NCBI GenBank assembly: GCA_949775045.1
Contig: OX459096.1
Location: 48,351,790 to 48,415,789 of the forward strand
DNA length: 64,000 nt
Source: Metridium senile
Lineage: Eukaryota; Cnidaria; Anthozoa; Actiniaria; Metridiidae
Direction: 5' to 3'
Shown: one piece after another, positions 26,501 to 38,500 of the stretch
Numbering within the stretch: position 1 is the first letter of the stretch
Layout of the letters: every line of letters starts with the position of its first letter
Notes under the pieces: generated by a model
The model's database searches: none
What the model was told of the DNA's origin: nothing
Seen by the model: the letters and a program-made list of their open reading frames with translations, nothing else
Position numbers and translations under genes: made by a program

Positions 26501-29500
26501 TTATACTTTCATATTTATGGCATTTTGTTGTCTTCTTTCCTATCCGTCTTTTAAATGCAATTTTATCGTGTATTCTTGTATTGTTGTTATGAATCTGTCC
26601 CCCACAGGCGACCATGATCGGCGTTAGAACAATAGAATGTTTTGATGTGACGTCATATATAGTGAAATAGGACAATTTGGGTTACCACTTGGAATCAAAC
26701 TTGGGACAAGTTACTCCGGACAAGCTTAAACATAGTTAATGAAAAGACTGTTGTGAGGCTTAGTCTGTTCTAACTCTAAAATTATTAAAACGGAGGATTT
26801 TGTGGTCCTGTACCTCGCCTGCATAGTGCTTGATTCCAAACTTTGTGTTCTGAACTCTTGGTTTAAGATAGAAGTTATTGCCCTGGAAAAAATTAAATTG
26901 TTAAATTGTCGCGAGACTGAAGTAAGTAAAACAACAAGAGCGAAAAGAATGGTAGTCTCCTTCTTACCCATTTGTGGGTTCTAGTCTTACAGGCGGTGCA
27001 TCATTTGCAGCAAAAGCGCTATGGGGAGACTATTCAAATGGTACTGATGAACACAGACTAACCTGATGACTTGAATGCAGTTTATCCAACATAGAACTAT
27101 CTGTTCCTTTAGGGAAACGACTTTCCTCGTCAATCAATGCTAGAACACCAAGTTTCTGACAACAAATAGGCAGTTTAATGTTATAGGTATGACAACAGAC
27201 ACAAATGATAACAGAAATGTCAATCTATGTGCACTTTTCCGATAGACTGCGAGAAGTCTACGTTTCTCAGAGGGAGTTCAGAGAGCAAAGTAGGGCTGCT
27301 CGCAGGATACGTTCCTGACAACAACAGAAAATAGATAAAAAAAACATGACAACAGACACAGTAGATAACAGAAATGCCTTATTCCTTGAAAATCCGTTAT
27401 TAAACACCACGTTTCTGGCCACAAAGACAAAACACGATAGAGAAGGTAACAAGTATGGTAGTATACACATTAGATTGAATGCATGGCTGTATTCTGCTAC
27501 TAACCCTTTCAATAAGGTCCAGGCACTCTCCATTATCCTGCCAGTCAATGTCTGCCCATGATAATCCCTCCCTACAGAAACAATAGTAAATCATGACTAG
27601 TAAACCTACATACCATGATTAAAATCCTCACATTCCGGACACTTTCATTCACTCCTTTCATTGGTCCTTATAGGTGTGTCCCCTATATTATATATACCTT
27701 ATCTATTATGGGTATTTTTATTAGGTAATTAAATACACATCAATATTAAGGACACTTTTGTCTGGTCAGTGTTTTTACAGACACAAGTGTATATCACTGG
27801 CACTTTACTATGTCCCTTCAGTATACGTAACTATAGAAAGTATTTCCATACCTATTATACTCGTGCTGTTCGAGGGAAAAGATATGCTTGTTGAAATACT
27901 GCTGTAGCTTCTCATTGGCGTAGTTGATGTTGAACTGTTCAAAACGGTTGACCTACACAGCGAAAAGAAAGAGATATGAAGAAAGAAAGAAAAGAAAGGA
28001 AAAGTAGGGCAGGTTAAACAAACGGACATGTGAAGGGAAGGAAGGGAGGAGGGAGAGAAGAAATAAGGAAGGGTGGAGAGAAAGAAGGAAGGACGGAAGG
28101 ACGGGAGAATGGAAGGAGAGTTAGATGGAGAAAAAGAAGAAAGAGAGGATCAAATGAAGAAAGTGAAAAGAAAGGATGACGGAAAATTAAAAGGAAAGGA
28201 AGAAAATATGAAGAAAGGAGAGAAGGGGAAACAAGCATTTCCAACAACATCATTATATCATTTTACCTCAAAGTTTTCAAAGCCAAAGATATCTAGCAAT
28301 CCAATCGATGAAAAATGATCCTTGCCTTTGACTCTTTTGTTGATCTTACGTATAACCCATCTAAACGTACATGCATAGAGGTTCATTGCCATGGCATCCC
28401 TTGAGTCCACAGCCTACGAATACATACATGATCGTTAATTGTGTTAAACCTCAATATACCGGAACTCCCGCTTAACCGGACAATTTTCGTGGACCCAGCA
28501 CTGCCCAGAGGGATCTCACTGTACATGATGTGCAAAGAATTGTGTAAAATTGTGTTTATGTATATTTTTGAGTAAGTTGCGGTAATAAGCGCTTAAAGAT
28601 TGTGGTAATTGAGTTGGAGGTGAATCCTGTGAAGTCTGTGGTTATATAAATACATGTTTGCTGAAGAATACCGTTGCCATGTCTTCTCAAACACTTATCA
28701 GAAAAATATATTGAGCGCTATTGACATTTTGCTGCTATTAATGTCGGTTTCCTAATACAATACAGCAACAAAGTTAAGTACGATCATGAGAAATTGTGTG
28801 AGCCAGTCCTTAACTGTTCTGCTTGTTGCCATATAGCTGCTATTTACGATGTTGTTGCTGATGGTGTTGTTGTTGTTATTAATGATGATGATGTTGCTGC
28901 TGATGTTAGTGGTGTTGTTGCTGTTGCTGCTGCTGCTGCTGCTGTTGGTGGTGGTGGTGCTGTTGATGATATTGTTAATACAGTACCGCTGTTACAGATG
29001 CTGTTGGTGTTGCTGCTGTTGGTGTTGCTGTTACAGATGTTGTTGGTGTTTCTGCTGTTGGCCGGTGTTGCTACTGCTGTTGCTGATGTTGGTGGTGCTG
29101 TTGCTGATGTTGCTGCTGTTGGTGGTGCTGTTACTGATGTTGTTACTGTTGTTGCTGATATTGTTTGTATAGTGAAGTTACAGATGTTGTTGGTGTTGCT
29201 GCTGTTGGTGGTGCCGTTACTGGTGTTGTTGGTCGTGGTGGTGCTGTTGCTGATGTTGTTGCTGATATTGTTTATATAGTGAAGTTACAGATTTTGTTGG
29301 TGTTGCTGCTGTTGGTGTTGCTGCTGCTGCTGTTGGTGGTGGTGGTGATGCTGTTGCTGATGTTGTTGCTGATATTGTTTGTATAGTGTTACAGATGTTG
29401 TTAGTGTTGTTGCTGTTGTTGTTGCTGTTGATGTTGCTGATGTTAGTGGTGGTGGTACGGTTGCTGATGTTGTTACTGTTGTTGCTGATATTGTTTGTAT

Positions 29501-32500
29501 AGTGCATTTACAGATGTTGTTGGTGTTGCTGCTGTTAGTGCTGGTGCTGTTGTTGCTGCTGTTGTTGGTGTTGCTGATGTTTCTGTTGTTGGTGGTGCTG
29601 TTGCTGAAGTTGTTACTGATATTGTTAGTATAGTGCCGTTACAGATGTTGTTGTTGTTGCTCTGATCCACACCCTTACTTCATATACAATATTTAAACAT
29701 TATTGTTTCCCCTATATACCAGTTACCTGTTCGACAGTAAGCGGAGACTGAATTTCCTCTCCTCTCAGTATCATAGTCTTCATCGTGAGTGCATCACCGA
29801 GATCGTAAAAGTCCAAATGGAGCAAATTAGCCACGTTTTCAAGAACTGTTGAAAGAAAAGTTTAACACTTATGAGTAAGAAACGTTGAAAACTTTTCAAA
29901 AAGAAACGCCTATGGCTTATATGAAAAATACCTTTAAAACTTATCAGTCTTATGCTAAAAAAACTGATCTAATTAGGAGTTGAACACTCTGAAAATGAAA
30001 ACGGCCAAAAAGCATAAATGTTTATTGGTGATCAGCAAAAGATGGCGGTCTTTGTCGATAAAGAACTTTGGTAAAAGTCGAAACTAGGAATAAATATTTT
30101 GAAATAAAGACCAAATAACCCAAAGGAAAATTTAATATATCCTCGATCATTGGAAGCTCAACATGGGTCAAAATTGTGGTTAATAAAAGTGAAGGTTAAT
30201 TTAGTTCTCGTACCACTTTTGTCTGCAACCTGAGCACCTCCTGCTGCCAAGAAGTTGATATTACCGAGCATTAGAATGCCTGAGATTACTTGAAGTAAAT
30301 CAGATACCTCTTCGTCACTAAACATCATCACTTTTAATGCATTCTAAAAGACAAAATCATTCAAATTGAAGAAAATAATGGAAACGATTAACATTATATC
30401 TGATAATTTCAGCTATTGTAATGATAACGATGTTGGCGATGGTGAAGTGCAGTTTCAAGGACGATGATGATAATGATGATGAAGACAGTAGTGAAAATGA
30501 TACTGATGATGATAACGACAATAGTAAGGATTGTAATTAACACGACATTGATGACGAAGGTAACGAAAAACAGCCACGATGACGATAAAAATGAATAGGA
30601 TAACAACAGCAACGAGGATGACGATGATTACAATATGGGCGATGATGTTAATGATGTTTACGATGATGACGATAACGATGTTGATATCGATGGCGATGAT
30701 AATGACGATAATAATGATAAGGATGACAACAGCAATGAGGATGACGATGATTACAAAAGGAGCGATTGTGATGATAATGATGATCACAATGATGATGCCG
30801 ATAACGATGATGATAGCGATGGCGATGATAATGACGATGATAATGATAAGAATGACAACAGCAACAAGGATGACGATGATTACAATATGGGCGATGATGA
30901 TAATGATGTTCACGATGACGATGACGATAACGCTGATGATAGCGATGGCGATGATAATGACAATGATAATGATAAGGATGACACTGACAGCAACGAGGAT
31001 GACGATGATTACAATAGGAGCGATGATGATAATGATGATCACAATGATGATGCCGATAACGCTGATGATAGCGATGGCGATGATAATGACAATGATAATG
31101 ATAAGGATGACACTGACAGCAACGAGGATGACGATGATTACAATAGGAGCGATGATGATAATGATGATCACAATGATGATGCCGATAACGCTGATGATAG
31201 CGATGGCGATGATAATGACGATGATAATGATAACATTCAATTAATGAAGATGAAGAACACAGCGTGGCCTTACCATAACTTTTTGAAAGTCTTCTTTGTC
31301 ATTGATGGATGGATCGCTAACACAGCCACTCTGCCTCAAATAGTGATACTTGTCAATTGGGTAAAGAACAAGCTCATCTGTAAATAAAACAGTATTTTAA
31401 AATGGTAATGACAAAATAAACTACCAAACTAATTATTTGTAAGAGCACATTGGATAAAAAATTACTGTCCTCCATCAAGTTTTGAAGGTTATATATATTG
31501 ATTTAGTGATTATACATCTTTGACAAACGTTTTGGCATGATAACGACATCATGAATTTTTTGCACTGCAGAAATACTGATATTCCCTTCCCCCCAACTGA
31601 TGATTGACCTATCAATGCACTATCATTTCACAGCAAAATGACATGGGAGGACGAGTGGTCATTTTTAAAGAAATGAAGTAGTGAGTATGAGATAAAATAC
31701 TAACATCACGCCTATTTTTGTCAAACATAATGTAGCTACAAAACTTTTCATTCAAATAAAATCTTACTTCTTTGGTTTTGTGATGCTCCAAATAGCAGCG
31801 AGTAAAAAATATGATAGTTCCTCTCTCCAGGGTTTTGCCTCACAACACGATTCTGTTGGTAAAGAAGATATCATATATGGTTAGTAAAAGTTTAACTTCA
31901 GGTCCTTTTAATGAATACAAGAAGTGAATACATACTTTTTCAAGTAAATCTGTTTATTCAAATCGAATTGGAATAACATTAAGGAAAACAATAACACATT
32001 GTAAAACACACATTGAGATCATAAAGTAATTCAGCATTTGAAACAGGCATGATAAAGGCACCTGCTCAGGGTCGTGACATGATATATGGGATCAGGGATC
32101 AGCGTTATTTTGGGATCAGGGATCAGAATGTTTGCTTTGGGATCGGGATCACAGCCACTGGCATCGGGATCATGAGAAAATATCGCCGAATCAGGGATCA
32201 AATGAATCAGGAATCAGAATCGAAATAAAATTTGGGATCAGTGATCCAAATTTTGGTCAGAAATACGGGATCACGAGTTAAAAAATATACCATGTCACGA
32301 CCCTGACCTGATACATTTGTAGCCATAGTTTTGCACATGATAACAGTTACTTTGGACTCTGAGTCCTAACAAATGAATGTTATAATGTCACCATTTGCGA
32401 TTATATTTTGCATACATGTATCAAACATTTCTCTTATTTAAACAATCTGCAACTTGAAAAGATATGCTTGTAAAGTGATCAGTAGCACTCTCCTTGTTTG

Positions 32501-35500
32501 GATGTGCAACCCACCATTTGCACTTTTAATGTTTCTTTAGATTATTACAAGCAGAACCCACTTAAAATACAAGCCATAAACTACATGTGCATGGATAAGC
32601 TAGCATCTAATCAAACAAAAACTGTCATTTTGACAATGTAGATTATAGAAACTTAGACTGAATGACATTGTGGAAAGTGGGACGCTCTATTTTATTTTTA
32701 TGTATAAGACTAAGAGACAGTATATAATAACAAAATAAAATAAATAAATCACTTTTTTAACGTCTCAAATCTTCTAGCCGGACACGTGTGCCCTACTAAT
32801 TGGGGAGACTCAGACACACACTCACTACCTCTACGTTAAATATTTTGCACACAACTTGGCTCACATGTTCATTTTGCGGAGGGAGGAAAACCGGATAACC
32901 CGGAGAAAAACACTCGTGGCATAGGAGAGAAAGACACATCAAACAAACTCAACTCACATATAATCCATGCCCGAGCTGGGACTCGAACCTGGACCACAGC
33001 GGTGAAAGGCCAGTACTCTCACCGCTAGGCCACCCATGCCACCCATAATGACTTAGAGGCAGTATGACTTAGAGACACAGTCCCTTAATATTCAGGGAAA
33101 TACCATTTCAGTTTCAGCTTTCATGATCTACTTTTTAAATATGACAACTTTGTTCAATTTGGTGTATATAAATGTATCAAAATGTTATTCATCATTTGAC
33201 CAAGCAAGGATACAATCTTGGATAGTGCCTCCATCCATTCTTCCTTTAGCATTAAACTCCAAGTAGATAAACTTGCCAAATCTACTGGAATTATTGTTGT
33301 ATACTGTCTTGGCATTACCAAATGCTTCTAGAATAGGACTGGAAAACAATAGAAAACAAAGATCAACACTGTAATATTAGAGACTACAAATTCATATCCT
33401 CTTTTTGACAACATTATCTACAATAATTCATAATTAAACCTCAAATAAATAGGAAATGGGAAAATGTCAACAAATGTCTCTAAAAGACTCTACTTTTCTC
33501 AAAGCAGTGTTTTATAACGATAGTTTTGACAGTTGATATCATGAATGAATGTGCTGTCCTGCTCTACATGTTCTCTCTCTGGCCATTACAGCATTGTCTA
33601 GGGGTTTGTGAAAGACTCTACTTTTCTCAAAGCAGTGTTTTATAATGATAGTTTTGATAGTTGATATCATGAATGAATGTGCTCTACCTGCTCTGTATGA
33701 TTGCCTTTTCAACACTCATCCCAGTCTCCCCAGAGTCTCCACCTCTGCTGATCTCTGATAAGAAATTCAAGATGAACTTGGTACATTCTGTTTTACCTGA
33801 TCCTGACTCACCACTATGAACAAACAAGATGATAAGTTTTACTATGGAATTTGCTACTTACTAAATTAGATTGAGCTCAAGATGGAACTTGAACCTGTGA
33901 CCTTAAATATCATATAGTTAAATGCTAGTTATTTCAAATAAATAGGGCCAATCAAAGGGAGGAGAATGACTGCCACTATAACTCTCTCTCCTCCCTGTCA
34001 ACCACACCCACTCAATCTGTCAAAACAGACACCAAACTCCAATTGTGTACATTGTACGATGTATCAGATTAGGATACATTAAACCTGGGCCATTATCATG
34101 ATACTCCCCTGGGCCAGTGCATGCCCATTTACACATACCAGACAAGAAAAGAGTGCCCCATCCCTTAGCCCCCTCCCCATTGGCACCAACCCCCTCCCCG
34201 TTGGCCACGCCTATCCCATTCATTACACTGCTGTTACATACCTGATAAGAAAACAGCGCCCAATCCCTTAGCCCCCCTCCCCATTGGCCACCAACCCCAC
34301 CCCCGTTTGCCACGCCTATCCCATTCATTACACTGCTGTTACATACCTGATAAGAAAAGAGTGCCCCATCCCTTAGTTCCCTCCCCAATGGCCACCAACC
34401 CCAACCCCATTGGCCATGCCTATCCCATTCATTACACTGCTGTTACATACCTGATAAGAAAAGAGTGCCCCATCCCTTAGTCCCCTCCCCAATGGCCACC
34501 ATCCCCATCCCCCGTTGGCCACGCCTATCCCATTCATTACACTGCTGTTACATACCTGATAAGAAAAGAGTACCCCATCCCTTAGTCCCCTCCCCAATGG
34601 CCACCATCCCCATCCCCGTTGGCCACGCCTATCCCATTCATTACACTGCTGTTACATACCTGATAAGAAAAGAGTGCCCCATCTCTTAGCCCCCTCCCCA
34701 TTGGCCACCAACTCCACCCCTGTTGGCCACGCCTATCCCATTCATTACACTGCTGTTACATACCTGATAAGAATACATTGGCTCTCGACTTTCTTCCACA
34801 TAGAGTAATACGTTTCATTAGCAATAGCATAAATATGTGGCTCAAGTTCTCCAATATGTTTCTCTTTGTATTTTTCCATGACAGAGGTATCGTAAAGACC
34901 ATCAATGTAGAAATATGGATTGAGGGAACATAGAATACTCCCAATGTAAGACTGAAAAAATAGAAGGTTGTAGAAGCTAAAGATATCTTCACACAATGTT
35001 TGTGTGTCATTATAATTATAGCCACCATCATCATTATAGTCACCATCATAGTCATCATCATCATTATAAACACCACCATCATCCTAATCATCACTGTCAT
35101 CATTAACATATTTGTCAGTGTCACCATAGATATCACTGCCACCAACATCATAATCATAATCATCACCAACAACAGCAACAACAGCAACAACACCATCATC
35201 ATCATCATTATTGCCATTTTCAGAAAGCTACCATAGATGTGAAGGCAACAATGCATTGTCTTTAGAAATGCTTGTCAAAATACAGCATGTCAACATAACT
35301 TTAAATTAACATGATTTCTTTAGCTTTATACTTGAGGTTTGTATACTTACATATATTTTATCTGCTTTGAATCGTATATGTAAGTTATGAAGTATAGCAG
35401 AATCATGTAGATCAGCCAAGTTTGCCATGTCGTCAACACCACTGATACTACTTTGGTGCATAGGAGTAACATTCTGTCGGTTGATAGCATCCTTTGGCAT

Positions 35501-38500
35501 AGTGTATGTCTATTAAGAAACAATGTGATTAGTTGACAGATCTTTATCTACATACTTTATGTTGATGTCAAGAACCACTGAGGACGTAACAAACGATAGC
35601 TGCACCCACTCTTAGTGATCAGCTCATTCTAATACATATATACTAACTATTCATCTCTCATGCTTGTAAACTGGTTGTGTCTTGAGATAATGCGAAATTT
35701 ACAATATATAACATTACATTGTAAAAACCACACAGAATAACAAAATTTACTTCAATGACTATTAGTTTACATAATGCCACACAGGACAGTGCAGTTTGGA
35801 TAAAGGCTGCTGCCTGCAGATCATAGTCTGCATGATCAGCAGAAGGTGACTACGATCTCCCTCAAGTAATGAATCATACTAATGTCTGCTAAAATTCTAT
35901 TAACAGATCATGATTTCAGATGACATGGTCGCAATGAGCACCTCAAATTGCAGCGCATACAAACATATTGTTCTTAAATGATATTGGAACTATGTGAAAA
36001 CCACTATATAAAAGCACTGTGGTACATATTGTCTTTTCATTTGACTACTATTAGGCATACACTGTGGTACATATTGTCTTTTCATTTGACTACTATTAGG
36101 CATACACTATGCACCATTATGAACATGCAGTCTACTGCATATCTCATCCTACTGAAATAACAACAAACTGCTTTGATCAAACCTACCTGCAGTTAATTGC
36201 CTATCATACCATTATCTGCCTGTCTCACTGAATGTCTACTTTATTCCATCTACACTAGTTTGTTAACGACGGCTATTCACAAGCCAATAGTGTTTTTTCC
36301 TGGAATCCAAAGATGTTTCTAAGTAATTACAAAAGAGTAAACACATATTTTCAGCAAGTACAACTGAATTAAAGGGCTAAATAAATGGATTGTAGAAATA
36401 TTTTGTCATTAGTTTGAGTTACATGTATGTTGGTTATAATTTTTATTCATATTGTCTGCATATCATTTCTATGGTATATTTTAAGTTGGATTCTGAATAA
36501 TTATATAATATTTTGTTTATCTTAGCTAATTTATTTTATGAGCATCAGCTATATAAATATTATCATTTTAATAGTAAGAATAAAAATAATAAAAATAATA
36601 AACATCACTATCATAAACATGCATTACAAATAATCTTAGTTGTTTTATGTATTTTTATTATTACTATATTTGTCATTGCTGTTGTTGTTAATTTTACAAA
36701 TACTTCTGTTATTTCACAAAAATTAAAACATAATATCATATAATTATAAAATACAATAAAAGTTTTTATTAAAAATAGAACTACTTAGTTGATTTATAGG
36801 TTGTCATGTATTATTTTTTCAAATAATACAACTATATTACCAATAGAAACAGACAGGTCTCAACAAGAAACAATGGATGAACTGTCAACTAGATGATATA
36901 TCTGCTTAGTCATAAAAGACTGTGGCTAGCAATGTGGTTTAATGATTAGCTATAGCATATACTAACAGACGTCTGACACCTTTTTCATTCAGTGGATAAC
37001 ATACAAGTGCCATGAAATTATTTCAATTATACTCTTGGTGTTTTTATTGCTGCCTCAGTCATTGGGAAAACATCCCTACTCTTATATTTTAAGACTATAA
37101 ACAATCATTTGATTGTATACATATAAAATGAAACAAAAATAGTATAAAATATGTGATGAAATGCTATTATAATTATACCATTTTAAACAGCTTGTTATAG
37201 TTGAATGGCTCATTTAAAATCAATTGATAATGTCAAAAATAAATTACAAAAAAAAAATTATCATCATACAAAATAGAAAAGAAAGTGAAAAAGAGACATT
37301 TTTGCTGAAACCTAATGTGACATATTTAATATGATTCTACTTCTAATAATCTCAAAACTATAACTGATTACATTAGATAGTAATTATCTGGTAAACATGT
37401 AAAGGGTAGATAAGGGCAATCTAATGATGTAATCTGATGCAAATGTGCTCCAATATTGTTCTCATTTCCTGATCAAAAACATTTTGTAGGAATTAAAACT
37501 TCATATTTATTTATAAGTTACTCAAGATTGTAGATAATCATTTGATAAAAGCTTATTTATTTTACAAGTTTTTTCTGTAAACAATACTCGAATTTGAAAG
37601 TCAATCATCAACATAATAAAAGCTTTATTCGTGATATGTCGTAACTTGATTCGAAACCATTTCACTTCCGGTATGCAGATCTCAATGTTTTGTCTTGTAT
37701 TTTTCATGCTCTAGCATTTAGCGGAAGTAATAGATATCCCAAATAAGATATAGATATAATATGACAATTATGAATTTGTGATGACTCGGATCGAATGCAT
37801 TGATACTCGAACGACCTTTAAAAGAAAGGTCAGCCGATGTACCACATCTTTTACGTGTCACCACTGCCCACACTACCGTGAACATTTATCCCTTATATGT
37901 TACACAAACATCCTTATATTTCACCGATATTCGCATTTTATTGAAGAGTTATAATTTTAAATAACAAAGGGCGATAATTAACTATATTAAAGAGGTAAAA
38001 TTGGATAGGTCTTGATTGCGCTTTCTAAACCAAGTCGAAACCGAGCCATATTTGACAATTTTGAATTAATTTTAATTTGATATATAAAGATTTTTTTAAC
38101 ATTTCAGTTTATTTTAAAGTTAATTAGTGTACTTAAAGGATTTCACGATGACTTTAAGGCTTATTTGTAGTTTACAAAGTGGTAAGTCAACTAGCAAATG
38201 AGCAACCTCTGAGAAGAACGGAGGCGTCGCGGTGATTTCAACTCTAAACAATAACTACTTACTTTATCATACTCGGTCCTGAATGTTATCTGAGTTGGTT
38301 TGGATTCGGTAACAACTGCTGGGGACCAATTCTTGCCCTCTAGGAGCCATACACGAGAGCCCTACAACAATCAAAGCACAATTTATTGTAAATTCCGACA
38401 CAAGAGTTTGCATGGACTCGCGAACTGTACTCGCATAAACACCGTCAAATCACAATTTAACAAATCTTGAAACCCTTTACTCACCACTTCGTGAAAAGAC

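Larger units (their letters stand above)
23324..27952 (-). other. Myosin-X exons 13-22: C-terminal motor, converter and first IQ
   Basis: Exons: 27852-27952, 27505-27571, 27063-27155, 26814-26882, 26249-26286, 26109-26153, 25550-25652, 25019-25099, 24140-24264, 23324-23600. They encode residues 440-772. Recognisable segments are [18 protein letters not shown] (relay helix region), [26 protein letters not shown] (actin-binding side of the lower 50K domain), [20 protein letters not shown] (SH1/SH2 helix region) and WKIGKTKVF (converter). IQ1 is [19 protein letters not shown]2 begins at the end of exon 22 and continues in exon 23. All junctions keep frame. Exon 20 (25019-25099) and exon 21 are separated by an intron carrying a MITE and a duplicated acceptor. 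Confidence 0.95.

Noticed and set aside
28794..29670. Leu/Val-rich and Asn/Thr-rich frames
   Set aside because: Trinucleotide repeat without stops; no splice or family support.
30455..31387. Asp/Asn-rich, Met/Thr-rich and Ile-rich frames on both strands
   Set aside because: All are readings of the 129-bp GAT array; the true coding piece here is the minus-strand exon 31274-31377.
32940..33045. A functional tRNA gene on the minus strand
   Set aside because: A and B boxes are present but the sequence continues as a SINE body with a T-rich tail and no proper acceptor stem.
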